Source: Candidatus Latescibacterota bacterium
GTDB taxonomy: Bacteria > Latescibacterota > UBA2968 > GCA-2709665
Reading direction: 5' to 3'
Length of the DNA: 11,667 bases
Assembly: GCA_012271065.1 (NCBI GenBank)
Contig: JAAXHE010000078.1
Location: forward strand, 1 to 11,667
Below the pieces are notes generated by a model. It saw only the letters and a program-made list of their open reading frames with translations, was not told the origin of the DNA and searched no databases. Of the stretch, positions 1 through 6,852 are shown in pieces (positions within the stretch are counted from its first letter, which is position 1; each line of letters starts with the position of its first letter). A program made the position numbers and the translations under genes.

Positions 1-156
1 ATTTGGGGAGATGTGGATTTTGAATTCGAAATTATACACTTATTTTCCTTTCATCGCCGGAAGCGTCGATCCGGGGAGAGAGGTCACTGAAGGCTGACAG
101 CTGATCACTCTGTGTGAGGCGTGGGGGGAGAGGTTCACGAGACGCAACACTAACAT

Positions 157-187
157 TTGACATCCGGCGCCGGCTTTGTCTTATTGT
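157..187 (+). promoter_or_regulatory. Candidate sigma-70 promoter with palindromic spacer, upstream of the SDR gene
   Basis: A perfect TTGACA (-35) lies at 157-162. About 17-19 nt later comes a weak -10, either CTTATT at 180-185 or TATTGT at 182-187. The spacer holds the perfect palindrome CCGGCGCCGG (164-173), inside a looser inverted repeat that begins GACA at 159 and ends TGTC at 180. That is where an operator would sit. Transcription would start near 193, leaving a leader of about 44 nt before the SDR start codon. The -35 is convincing and the -10 is not. The rest of 1-236 holds no gene I can support. A minus-strand TATAAT at 36-31 lacks a good -35. Confidence 0.35.
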
Positions 188-236
188 CCCTGTCGCACCT
201 GTGTCTACGCGGCCCGAACATAACCAGGAGTGCGCC

Positions 237-1025
237 ATGGCGGAATTTCAGGATAAAGTGGTCATCGTCACCGGTGGCGCCAAGGGTATCGGCAGCGGCA
301 TCTGCCTGGCTTTCGCCCGGGAGGGCGCCCGCGTACTCTGCGCCGACGTGGACGTGAAGGCCGGAGATCGGCTCGCCGCGGAAAGCGCTCCTCTGCCCGG
401 CCATATCCGCTTTCACGCGGCGGACGTGGCGCAAGACGACGCCTGCCGGGGGCTCGCGGCGACCGCCGTTTCAGATTGGGGCGGCGTGGACATCCTCTGC
501 AACAACGTGGGCGTCCAGCCCGTCAGCAGCTACCAGCCCGCCCATGAAATGCCGGAAGAAACCTGGGACTACATCCTGAACGTCAACCTGAAGAGCGCCT
601 TCCTGATGACCCGTCACTGCATACCGGAGATGATCAAACGCGGAGGTGGCGTGATCATCAACACGGCCAGCGTCCAGGGGCTGCAATCCACGAAGGGCGT
701 CTGCGCATACGCCGCCAGCAAAGGCGGCATCCTCTCCCTGACGCGACAACTCGCCCTGGAATACGCGGAAGACAACGTGCGCGTGCTGGCCGTCAACCCC
801 GGCACCATCGACACACCGATGGTCGAGGAAGCCTTGCAGGCCATGGGCGGCGACGAGACGGAACATCGTGAACAGATGAGCCGGGCCCATCCCATCGGCC
901 GGATCGGCACGCCCGACGACATCGCGAATGCCGTGCTGTTCCTCGCCAGCGAAAAAGCCTCCTTCATGACCGGCGAAAACGTCTGCGTGGACGGCGGGAT
1001 GATGGCCAGGGGCGCGTGGAGCTGA
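237..1025 (+). CDS. SDR-family NAD(P)-dependent oxidoreductase
   Basis: This is a classical short-chain dehydrogenase of 262 residues, the usual length. It would interconvert an alcohol or sugar and the matching ketone in the cytosol; the substrate cannot be read from sequence. Visible motifs are the cofactor glycine loop TGGAKGIG (12-19), Asp37 at the end of the second strand (which favours NAD over NADP), NNVG (89-92), and the catalytic set Asn117, Ser145, Tyr158 and Lys162 in YAASK. The NPGTIDTP loop and the C-terminal GENVCVDGG are typical of the FabG/glucose-dehydrogenase branch. The start at 237 is chosen because AGGAG (226-230) sits 6 nt upstream and homology begins there. The frame is open back to 114, but that extension does not look like the family. 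The membrane-protein gene follows 30 nt downstream and is probably cotranscribed. Confidence 0.95.
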   Translation: MAEFQDKVVIVTGGAKGIGSGICLAFAREGARVLCADVDVKAGDRLAAESAPLPGHIRFHAADVAQDDACRGLAATAVSDWGGVDILCNNVGVQPVSSYQPAHEMPEETWDYILNVNLKSAFLMTRHCIPEMIKRGGGVIINTASVQGLQSTKGVCAYAASKGGILSLTRQLALEYAEDNVRVLAVNPGTIDTPMVEEALQAMGGDETEHREQMSRAHPIGRIGTPDDIANAVLFLASEKASFMTGENVCVDGGMMARGAWS

Positions 1026-1055
1026 TCACCCGGGTCCCGGATTTCAAGCCCCTCT

Positions 1056-1535
1056 ATGGACTTCCATCCGTTTATCGTCCACTTCCCCCTGGCCCTGCTC
1101 ACCGTGGGCTTTTTCTGCGACGCCGCCGGCATTCTGTTTCGCAGGGATCACCTTCTCCACACCGGATACCTCCTCCTTGTCCTCGGCGCCGTCTCGGCGA
1201 TTGCGGCCTCGCTGACCGGTAACGCGGCAGAGGAAACAGCAGCCCGAATCCCCGGCATCGCGGCCGCGCTGGAACGGCACGAATCCATCTCCACCGCCGC
1301 CACGTGGCTCGCCATCGTGCTGGTCCTCCTCCGCACCCACCTCATCCTCAAGAGAAAGTTCACAGGAACCGTTCGGTTCGCGTATCTCGCGGGCGCCGCG
1401 GCAACGGCAGTCCTCGTTGCCCTCAGCGGATACACGGGGGGTCGGATGACGTACGAATACGGTCCGGGCATCCGGCCTGTGATAGAAGCGCTCACGCCCC
1501 CTGGAGGCGGTGAGACGGTAAAGGGGAGACGGTAG
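1056..1535 (+). CDS. DUF2231-type small integral membrane protein
   Basis: The 159-residue protein opens with HPFIVHFPLALL, the hallmark of DUF2231-type membrane proteins. It has about four hydrophobic stretches, near residues 7-28, 34-53, 78-95 and 105-123. After the last is YTGGRMTYEYGPGIRP, matching the family's usual GG..VY..G.G. ending. The function of the family is not established; some members resemble cytochrome- or heme-associated membrane proteins. The start is ATG with no strong SD. The gene lies 30 nt after the SDR stop, suggesting an operon. The last residues (GGGETVKGRR) and the stop codon are encoded by the left arm of the repeat at 1507-1710, so the native C-terminus may have been replaced when the repeat arrived. 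Confidence 0.85.
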   Translation: MDFHPFIVHFPLALLTVGFFCDAAGILFRRDHLLHTGYLLLVLGAVSAIAASLTGNAAEETAARIPGIAAALERHESISTAATWLAIVLVLLRTHLILKRKFTGTVRFAYLAGAAATAVLVALSGYTGGRMTYEYGPGIRPVIEALTPPGGGETVKGRR

Positions 1536-1710
1536 AAAAAATGCGGGTAGACGTTAGACGGTAGATGAGATCATTGCCCCGTATGTTATTCCTCGTTGCC
1601 TCCGGCACGAATAGAATCCTCGCATGGCAGGAAATCTCTAACGTCTCACGTCTCACCAGGTGGTGGGCGGGGTGTGGTTCTCTCCCCTCTTCCGTCTTCC
1701 TTCTCACCGC
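1507..1710. repeat. MITE-like imperfect inverted repeat built of (T)GAGACG/TTAGACG units
   Basis: The left arm (about 1507-1568) contains GCGGTGAGACGG, AAGGGGAGACGGTAGA and GTAGACGTTAGACGG. The right arm (about 1636-1710), read on the minus strand, gives GCGGTGAGAAGG, then AGAGGGGAGA, then GTGAGACGTGAGACGTTAGA. These are the same motifs in the same order. The arms flank a centre of about 67 nt that has no coding signal. Each arm is itself an array of short units around GAGACG. This could be a non-autonomous mobile element or a REP-like array. No transposase or target-site duplication was identified. Confidence 0.5.
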
Positions 1711-1820
1711 TTTTTGGGAACACACCGAAGGCATGGTTATGAATAGAAAAGCAAACGACGGGTTTTCAAATTTGCATGCCGGATTTTTTCTTATTAATCC
1801 TTTGTTTTTCTATTATTTAC

Positions 1821-1852
1821 GTCCTTTTTCTTATGCGCGTAAGAAAAAGGAC
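1821..1852. repeat. Perfect 13-bp stem-loop
   Basis: GTCCTTTTTCTTA (1821-1833) and TAAGAAAAAGGAC (1840-1852) are exact reverse complements around the 6-nt loop TGCGCG. The sequence before it is T-rich and the sequence after it is CAAAAAGAACC, so it is not a standard intrinsic terminator in either direction. It could still pause or terminate transcription from the SDR operon, or be the tip of a degenerate mobile element. Confidence 0.6.
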
Positions 1853-1883
1853 CAAAAAGAACCGCGCCCCTCGGCGGGGGGCC

Positions 1884-1989
1884 GGTTTTTCCGTGAATCC
1901 CCTCAGAGGCATAAATGGGATTTGGGTGGCCTGCGAGCACCACAGCAGTACCAACGCTAAAGTGCTGGACGGATTAACACGGAAAAACC
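1884..1989. repeat. Inverted repeat pair enclosing about 70 nt
   Basis: GGTTTTTCCGTGAATCC (1884-1900) matches the reverse complement of GGATTAACACGGAAAAACC (1971-1989) except for a 2-nt insertion. Inside is a shorter AGCAC (1937-1941) / GTGCT (1962-1966) pair. The arrangement looks like the two ends of a short MITE-like element. No coding potential is seen within. Confidence 0.5.
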
Positions 1990-2025
1990 CCCAACTCCAC
2001 AACCGGACGCGCGGTATCTGAATTT

Positions 2026-2050
2026 GTAGGGGCGACCCTTGTGGTCGCCC
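2026..2050. repeat. GTAGGGGCGACC-type palindromic repeat
   Basis: GGGCGACC (2030-2037) and GGTCGCCC (2043-2050) form a perfect 8-bp stem around CTTGT, preceded by GTAG. From memory, palindromes beginning GTAGGGGC recur as dispersed intergenic repeats in many bacterial genomes. A relative with the same GTAGGGGC edge, in the opposite orientation, lies at 10111-10140. Confidence 0.5.
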
Positions 2051-2126
2051 GCCTTGTCGTGGTTTCCGGTTTTCCCTTTGCACCTTCGTGTCTCCGTGTG
2101 AGCCCGGATCTCCGGGTTCTGCACGC

Positions 2127-2145
2127 CCTCTCCTCACAGGAGAGG
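2127..2145. repeat. CCTCTCCT-CAC-AGGAGAGG hairpin
   Basis: This is a perfect 8-bp stem with a 3-nt loop, followed by AGGCCGGGG. The CCCTCTCC...GGAGAGG form is another motif I recall as a dispersed repeat. There is no T tract, so it is not an intrinsic terminator. Confidence 0.45.
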
Positions 2146-2216
2146 AGGCCGGGGAAAGAGGTCTGCGGGGCGGTGGTGGAAGGGTTTCACGATGCAACGG
2201 ATCATGCGTTTCGTTC

Positions 2217-2245
2217 TTGATTGGGGAACCTTTGTACGCTACCTT
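2217..2245 (+). promoter_or_regulatory. Weak candidate promoter for fadN
   Basis: TTGATT (2217-2222) is followed after 17 nt by TACCTT (2240-2245). Only the -35 is a fair match. Just downstream, GCGCAGGC-CC-GCCTGTGC (2256-2273) is a near-perfect palindrome in an operator-like position. Some promoter is needed here, because fadN follows an 800-nt gap. Confidence 0.25.
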
Positions 2246-2332
2246 TCGGGGCATCGCGCAGGCCCGCCTGTGCCGATACTTCCCGCAACGCGAGAGACTC
2301 TCCCCAGAACCTGTCCGGAAAGGTGAGCCCGA

Positions 2333-4687
2333 GTGCATCCCGCAGCACATCCCCCGTTCCGCACCGCCGCCGTTCTGGGCGCGGGTGTGATGGGATCGCA
2401 GATTGCCGCCCACCTGGCAAACGCCGGCCTGTCCGTCCATCTTCTGGATCTTCCCGGCGACGGGAAGAACAGGAACGCGATCGTCGAAGGCGCGTTGAAA
2501 GGCCTCGAGCGCGTCAGCCCGGCCCCCCTTTTTACGGAAGAAACCGTCCGCCGCATCACCCCCGGCAACATTGAAGATGACTTCCATCGCACAACCGAAG
2601 CGGACTGGATCATCGAAGCCGTTGTCGAGAAGCCCCTCGTCAAACAACAGATGATGGCTCGCGTGGAGGCCGCCGCGAACAGCCGCGCCGTTATCTCCAC
2701 CAACACCAGCGGCATTCCGATCCACCTGATCGCGCAGGACCGGTCCCCGGACTTCAGGAGCCGTTTCCTGGGAACGCACTTCTTCAACCCGCCGCGCTAC
2801 CTCAAGCTCCTCGAACTCATCCCTCTTCCCGAAACCGATCCTGCCGTTGTCGAACGCATCTCCGGTTTCGGCCGGGTACGACTTGGCAAGGGCATTGTAA
2901 TCGCAAACGACACCCCCGGCTTCATCGGCAACCGCATCGGTGTGTACGCCATGATGCAGTGTATCCGGGCCTTTACGGAGGGCGGATATACGATCGAGGA
3001 AATAGACGCCCTCACCGGACCGCTGCTGGGGCGTCCAAGGTCGGCCACGTTCAGAACGGCCGACGTTGTCGGGCTGGACACCCTCACGCACGTCGCCGAA
3101 TACCTGTGTCGTGCTCTGCCGGAAGACGAGAGCCGCGATCGGTTTCAGGTTCCCGCGCCGGTCGCGCAACTCGTCGAAGACGGCGCCACCGGCGCCAAGG
3201 CGGGCAGGGGCTTCTACAAGAAGGAAGGCCGGGACATCCTCTCGTTAAACCCGAATACCGGCGCCTACGAACCGCCCCGGGAACCGGAACTGGGCGATCT
3301 CGAACCCATTCGCAGCCAGAGAGAGCTCTCCCGACGCCTGCGCGACCTTTACGCGCTGGGTGGACGGGCGGGCGATTTCTTCCGTGAGCATCTCCTGGAT
3401 ACTCTGGGTTACAGCGCGCGCCGCATCCCCGAGATCACGACGAACCCCGCAGACATAGATCGGGCCCTTCGCTGGGGGTTCGGTTGGGAGGTCGGCCCTT
3501 TTGAAATGTGGGATATCATCGGGTTCGACAAGATTCTGGCGGACATGAAGGCTGAAAAAACGCCCCTGCCGGAATGGATCGAGACCATGGCCGGGTCGGG
3601 AGCCGGGGGATTTCGCGATCGCTCACGGGTCTATCTGCCCGACCGCGGATACGTGCGGGAGTCCGGAACCACGGATGAATTCACGGCGCCCGCCGTCCGC
3701 TCTGAAAGACAGCACGTCCACTGGCAAAACGAGGAAGCCGCTCTGCTGGACCTGGGTGACGATATCGCCCACTTCGAATACCGCTCCAAGGCGAACTCGA
3801 TGGGAGAAACCCTCGTACGCGGTCTCATCGAAGCGGTCGACGTCGTCGAAGCGGGGAATTTCCGGGGAATGGTCATCTGCAACACGGGGAAGAACTTTTC
3901 AGTCGGCGCGAATCTGGGAGAAATGGTCGCGCACGCGGAACGGAAACACTTCGACCTGATGGACCGGCTCCTGGTCAATTTTCAACAGATGATCCAGCGT
4001 GTCCACTACGCCGCCAAACCCGTCGTGGTCGCCACCCACGGCCGCGTACTCGGCGGCGGCTGCGAACTCACGATGGCCTGCGCCAGCCCCGTGGCCGCGG
4101 CGGAATCCTACATCGGTCTTGTGGAACTCGCCGTAGGCCTCATCCCCGGCGGGTGCGGCACCATGCGCATGGCGGCGATTTCGCACGAACGCGCCTCATC
4201 CGAACACGACAGCCACATCCAGCCCTTTTTGACCAGGGCCTTCGAAACGGTGGCCATGGCGAAGGTATCCAACAGCGCCCATCAGGCGCGGGAATACGGA
4301 TTTCTGCCCGCCGGTTCGCCCATCGTCATGAACCAGGACCTCCGGCTCCAGGCCGCCCGTCAGGAAGTCCTGCGCCTTTCCGGCCAGGGGTACGCGCCGC
4401 CCCCGGTCCGCAATGCCATCCGGGTTCTCGGGCAGCCGGCACGCGCGCGGTTCGAGGTGACAACCCACAATATGCTCCGCTCGGGTTTCATCAGCGAATA
4501 CGACCGCTTTCTGGCCAACCGGTTCGCCTACGTGCTGACCGGCGGCGACCTCACAGGCCCGGCGAACGTACATGAGGACTACCTTCTCGAACTGGAGCGC
4601 GAAGTCTTCGTCGCCCTGACCGGCGAAGCAAAGACCCGGGAACGGATCCACAGCATTCTGCGCACCAACAAACCCCTGCGAAACTGA
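2333..4687 (+). CDS. fadN: FadN-type 3-hydroxyacyl-CoA dehydrogenase / enoyl-CoA hydratase
   Basis: This bifunctional beta-oxidation enzyme of 784 residues hydrates trans-2-enoyl-CoA and oxidises the 3-hydroxyacyl-CoA with NAD. Domain order is dehydrogenase first and hydratase second, as in Bacillus FadN (about 789 aa) and opposite to Escherichia FadB. The NAD loop is GAGVMG (16-21). The dehydrogenase dyad is His149/Glu161 within GTHFFNPPRYLKLLE, and NDTPGFIGNRI follows. The dehydrogenase C-terminal domains run to about 410. The hydratase domain starts near 470, with NFSVGANL (521-528) and GGGCEL for the oxyanion hole. Both catalytic glutamates are present, Glu578 and Glu598, 20 apart as expected. 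The start is GTG at 2333 with AGGTGAG 5 nt upstream. Thiolase fadA lies downstream across a repeat-bearing gap, so the two may be transcribed separately. Confidence 0.95.
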   Translation: MHPAAHPPFRTAAVLGAGVMGSQIAAHLANAGLSVHLLDLPGDGKNRNAIVEGALKGLERVSPAPLFTEETVRRITPGNIEDDFHRTTEADWIIEAVVEKPLVKQQMMARVEAAANSRAVISTNTSGIPIHLIAQDRSPDFRSRFLGTHFFNPPRYLKLLELIPLPETDPAVVERISGFGRVRLGKGIVIANDTPGFIGNRIGVYAMMQCIRAFTEGGYTIEEIDALTGPLLGRPRSATFRTADVVGLDTLTHVAEYLCRALPEDESRDRFQVPAPVAQLVEDGATGAKAGRGFYKKEGRDILSLNPNTGAYEPPREPELGDLEPIRSQRELSRRLRDLYALGGRAGDFFREHLLDTLGYSARRIPEITTNPADIDRALRWGFGWEVGPFEMWDIIGFDKILADMKAEKTPLPEWIETMAGSGAGGFRDRSRVYLPDRGYVRESGTTDEFTAPAVRSERQHVHWQNEEAALLDLGDDIAHFEYRSKANSMGETLVRGLIEAVDVVEAGNFRGMVICNTGKNFSVGANLGEMVAHAERKHFDLMDRLLVNFQQMIQRVHYAAKPVVVATHGRVLGGGCELTMACASPVAAAESYIGLVELAVGLIPGGCGTMRMAAISHERASSEHDSHIQPFLTRAFETVAMAKVSNSAHQAREYGFLPAGSPIVMNQDLRLQAARQEVLRLSGQGYAPPPVRNAIRVLGQPARARFEVTTHNMLRSGFISEYDRFLANRFAYVLTGGDLTGPANVHEDYLLELEREVFVALTGEAKTRERIHSILRTNKPLRN

Positions 4688-4806
4688 CCAGGATTCGTTG
4701 ATTTTCGTGGACGTTAAATCGAATTTATGCAAAATGCAGGTCTCCTTCTTTTGGCCACGGCTGTCCAGGATCAGTACCGATTTGGGACCGGTGTGGTTGG
4801 CGTTCC

Positions 4807-4958
4807 CGGGAGCGAGGGCAGGATGCCCTCGACGTCGGATAACTCGTCGCACACGGTGTTTTCCCCGATCCAGTATCGGGTTTAATGGACGCGTCGGTCC
4901 CTCAACGCAAATAGCGGTAGGTGACGCGATGTTCGAGGGCAGGATGCCCTCGCTCCGG
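4807..4958. repeat. REPIN-like doublet of CGAGGGCAGGATGCCCTCG palindromes
   Basis: The 19-nt sequence CGAGGGCAGGATGCCCTCG occurs identically at 4813-4831 and 4934-4952. Each copy is an 8-bp hairpin with loop GGA. The flanks make the pair inverted: CGGGAG precedes the left copy and CTCCGG follows the right one, so the 25-nt arms match as reverse complements at about 21 positions. The ends of the 102-nt centre also pair loosely (ACTCGTCGCAC with GTGACGCGATGTT). Two inverted REP units around a short spacer is the architecture of REPINs, which RAYT transposases are thought to mobilise. No RAYT gene is in the window. Confidence 0.6.
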
Positions 4959-5001
4959 TTACAGGTGGATCATGTCGTGATAGTGGTTGGAAAAGACGTT
5001 T

Positions 5002-5035
5002 TTGGACAGGTGTGGATTACCTGGATACTTCAGGT
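5002..5035 (+). promoter_or_regulatory. Candidate fadA promoter with three CAGGT half-sites 12 nt apart
   Basis: TTGGAC (5002-5007) and GATACT (5024-5029) are separated by 16 nt and would start transcription near 5036, just ahead of the SD. Over the same bases lie CAGGT (5007-5011), ACCTG (5019-5023) and CAGGT (5031-5035). These start exactly 12 nt apart in alternating orientation, making two overlapping CAGGT-N7-ACCTG-type inverted pairs. A repressor bound here would cover the -10. The regulator is unknown and the sites do not match operators I know for FadR proteins. Confidence 0.35.
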
Positions 5036-5062
5036 TACTGGACGTGAGAGGTGTTGTCCGCC

Positions 5063-6250
5063 ATGAGCGAGGAAACATACATCGTCAGCAGCGTTCGCAC
5101 GGCCGTGGGCAAAGCCAGGAGAGGGGTCCTGCGCAACGTGCGGCCCGAAACCATGGGCGCGGCCGCCGTCAACGGCGCCATCGGCCGCGTGGAGGGTCTT
5201 CAGCCCGAAAGTATCGACGACGTGATCATGGGCTGCGCGTTTCCGGAAGCGCAGCAGGGCATGGTTCTCGGTCGCGTCGTCGCACAGAAGGCGGGCCTGC
5301 CCGATACGGTTCCCGGCGTAACCATCAACCGTTTTTGCGCATCCGGGCTGCAATCCATCGCGATGGCGCACCAGGCGGTCTCCGCGGGACAGGCCGACGT
5401 GATCGTGGCCGGCGGCGCCGAGTCCATGAGCCTGGTGCCCATGGGCGGAAACAACTTCATGCCGGACCCGGACATCACACGGGAAGACCCCGACCTCTAC
5501 ATCGACATGGGAAACACCGCTGAAAACCTGGCGGAAAGCGAGAACATCTCCCGTGAGGAACAGGACCTCTTCGCCCTGCGTTCCCACCAGCGCGCACTCG
5601 CCGCTGCCGCGGAAGGCCGCTTCAACGACGAGATCGTTCCCCTCCACGTGGTGGACACTGTGTACGACAACGGACGGACGACATCCACCGAAACGACGTT
5701 CAGGGCAGACGAAGGGCCTCGCGCCGATACCAGCGCGGGCGCCCTTGCCCGGCTGCGGCCGGTCTTTCGCGCGGGCGGCACCGTCACCGCGGGGAATGCC
5801 TCGCAGGTCTCAGACGGCGCTGCCGCAACGGTGGTGATGAGCGGACGGACGGCAAGAGAACTGCAGGTGGAACCCATAGCGCGGCTCGCGGGTTATGCGG
5901 TGGCCGGCGTCGCGCCGGAAGTCATGGGCATCGGCCCGGCCGAAGCCGTGCCGAAAGCGCTCCGGCAGGCGGGTCTCACCCTGGGAGATATCGGCCTGAT
6001 CGAACTGAATGAGGCCTTCGCGGCGCAGGCGCTCGCCGTCATCGGCAAACTGGGCTTGAACCAGGATATCGTCAATGTCAACGGCGGGGCCATCGCGCTC
6101 GGCCATCCGCTGGGCTGCACCGGCGCCAAGCTCACCGCTACCCTCCTGCATGAGATGGTTCGCCACAACGTCCGCTACGGCATCTGTACCATGTGTATCG
6201 GCAGCGGTATGGGCGCCGCGGGCATTTTCGAAAACCTGACAGCCCGTTGA
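5063..6250 (+). CDS. fadA: Acetyl-CoA C-acyltransferase (3-ketoacyl-CoA thiolase)
   Basis: This 395-residue thiolase cleaves 3-ketoacyl-CoA with CoA to release acetyl-CoA, the last step of each beta-oxidation turn. All three active-site residues are present: nucleophile Cys92 in [11 protein letters not shown], His348 in [15 protein letters not shown], and Cys378 in [10 protein letters not shown]. The [11 protein letters not shown] motif is also intact. Length and motif spacing fit FadA-type degradative thiolases. The ATG at 5063 is chosen because GAGAGGTG (5046-5053) lies 9 nt upstream and homology starts there. An in-frame GTG at 5051 overlaps that SD and is less likely. It probably works with FadN upstream. 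The fadE remnant follows 35 nt downstream on the same strand. Confidence 0.96.
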   Translation: MSEETYIVSSVRTAVGKARRGVLRNVRPETMGAAAVNGAIGRVEGLQPESIDDVIMGCAFPEAQQGMVLGRVVAQKAGLPDTVPGVTINRFCASGLQSIAMAHQAVSAGQADVIVAGGAESMSLVPMGGNNFMPDPDITREDPDLYIDMGNTAENLAESENISREEQDLFALRSHQRALAAAAEGRFNDEIVPLHVVDTVYDNGRTTSTETTFRADEGPRADTSAGALARLRPVFRAGGTVTAGNASQVSDGAAATVVMSGRTARELQVEPIARLAGYAVAGVAPEVMGIGPAEAVPKALRQAGLTLGDIGLIELNEAFAAQALAVIGKLGLNQDIVNVNGGAIALGHPLGCTGAKLTATLLHEMVRHNVRYGICTMCIGSGMGAAGIFENLTAR

Positions 6251-6268
6251 AAAAGCCCATCCGGGCTG
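6240..6268 (+). other. Small hairpin across the fadA stop codon
   Basis: CAGCCCG (6240-6246) can pair with CGGGCTG (6262-6268). Alternatively AGCCC (6254-6258) can pair with GGGCT (6263-6267). There is no T tract, so it is unlikely to terminate transcription; it may influence mRNA decay or coupling between fadA and the next gene. Confidence 0.3.
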
Positions 6269-6285
6269 CTAAAGGTGTGAAATGC

Positions 6286-6852
6286 ATGGACGTTCTGACT
6301 TCCTCCTTCGGCGTCCTTTCCTTTTCGTACGTCGAAACCATTGGCATCGCGGTTCTCGTATGCGTCCTGGGTTTCACGGGCGCGCCACTGTGGCTGTGGA
6401 CGGTCCTCTCGGCCACGGGTCTATGGACATTCGGCGCTCCCGGCGGCCTCTGGTGGGGCTTCGGCGCCCTTGCGCTGCTCCTTAACGTGCGGCCGCTGCG
6501 CCGCAACCTGATTTCCTCCCCGATCCTCAAAACCCTCAAGGCGCTCCGCCTCCTTCCCGTCATCTCGCCCACCGAACAGGCCGCCATCGAAGCCGGAAGC
6601 GTATGGATCGACGCCGACCTCTTCTCCGGCAAACCCGATTTCAGACGACTGAACGCCGAACCCTACCCCGATTTGAACGAAAGGGAACGCGCATTCCTCA
6701 GCGGCCCCGTGGAATCCGCGTGCCGGCTGGCAGACGACTGGCGGATTCACCGGGACCGGGACCTGCCGCGGGAACTCTGGGATACCCTCAAAGAACAGAG
6801 ATTCTACGGGATCATCATCCCGGAGGAGCACAATCCATGCAAGGCCTCATGA
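6286..6852 (+). CDS. fadE: Truncated FadE acyl-CoA dehydrogenase, N-terminal remnant
   Basis: The 188 residues align by eye with the N-terminus of Escherichia coli FadE (about 814 aa). There are two hydrophobic segments (roughly 14-38 and 45-66), then [14 protein letters not shown] and the FadE-like stretch [30 protein letters not shown] and [15 protein letters not shown]. FadE would continue about here with YGG and the FAD-binding and catalytic domains. Instead the frame reads NPCKAS and stops. The downstream DNA goes straight into a complete ligase, so the missing three quarters were deleted, not frameshifted. The product cannot be a dehydrogenase; it could at most be a membrane peptide. 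The ATG at 6286 has AAAGGTG 8 nt upstream. It may be a pseudogene, or an assembly mis-join. Confidence 0.8.
   Translation: MDVLTSSFGVLSFSYVETIGIAVLVCVLGFTGAPLWLWTVLSATGLWTFGAPGGLWWGFGALALLLNVRPLRRNLISSPILKTLKALRLLPVISPTEQAAIEAGSVWIDADLFSGKPDFRRLNAEPYPDLNERERAFLSGPVESACRLADDWRIHRDRDLPRELWDTLKEQRFYGIIIPEEHNPCKAS
6822..6828 (+). promoter_or_regulatory. Ribosome-binding site of the acyl-CoA ligase, inside fadE codons
   Basis: GGAGGAG at 6822-6828 is a near-ideal SD, 8 nt before ATG 6837, and decides the ligase start. The same bases encode the Pro-Glu-Glu of the FadE remnant, so an SD used by the ligase lies in what is left of the upstream gene. Confidence 0.65.

Larger units (their letters stand above)
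1536..2332. other. Gene-free interval, a mosaic of short palindromic repeats
   Basis: About 800 nt between the DUF2231 gene and fadN contain no open frame with an SD and family resemblance. In order it holds the GAGACG inverted repeat, an AT-rich patch (about 1740-1820), the 13-bp hairpin at 1821-1852, the inverted pair at 1884-1989, a GGGCGACC hairpin (2030-2050), a CTTCGTGTCTCCGTGTG stretch (2083-2099), a CCCGG..CCGGG hairpin (2103-2116) and a CCTCTCCT hairpin (2127-2145). The last 180 nt lead into fadN. Repeats of unrelated sequence side by side suggest a repeated landing site for small elements. Confidence 0.6.
4688..5062. other. Gene-free interval between fadN and fadA
   Basis: This stretch of 375 nt has no supportable gene. 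It contains the REPIN-like doublet (4807-4958). In the loop of that doublet is a small hairpin, CCCGAT-CCAGT-ATCGGG-TTT (4864-4883), that could act as a weak terminator for fadN. The candidate fadA promoter and half-site array (5002-5035) follow. The GC content drops near 4698-4735. Confidence 0.6.

Noticed and set aside
114..236. In-frame N-terminal extension of the SDR protein
   Set aside because: It would put 41 non-homologous residues before the Rossmann fold and place the start upstream of the likely promoter. ATG 237 has a good SD and fits the family.
1776..2021. Small plus-strand frame with an N-terminal hydrophobic stretch (MPDFFLLILCF...)
   Set aside because: No SD precedes it, the hydrophobic part is only the T-rich patch read in frame, and the rest is the hairpin and inverted repeat. 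Repeat structure explains it better than a gene.
1507..2145. CRISPR array or tandem repeat locus
   Set aside because: The repeats are short, mostly inverted and of different sequence, with no regular repeat-spacer spacing and no cas genes nearby.
1817..3169. 450-residue open frame on the minus strand
   Set aside because: It runs antisense through fadN and the repeat gap, has no recognisable domain and no family-like composition. FadN on the other strand has full catalytic motifs, so this is a shadow of high-GC coding DNA.
5030..5647. 205-residue minus-strand frame opposite fadA, and similar long antisense frames over fadA, the ligase and the methyltransferase
   Set aside because: All lie opposite genes with complete catalytic motifs and show no family resemblance; long antisense frames are expected in GC-rich DNA.
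6837..6852. Frameshift as the reason for the fadE truncation
   Set aside because: No FadE-like sequence is found in any frame after the stop; the ligase starts at once and is complete from its N-terminus, so the remainder is absent.
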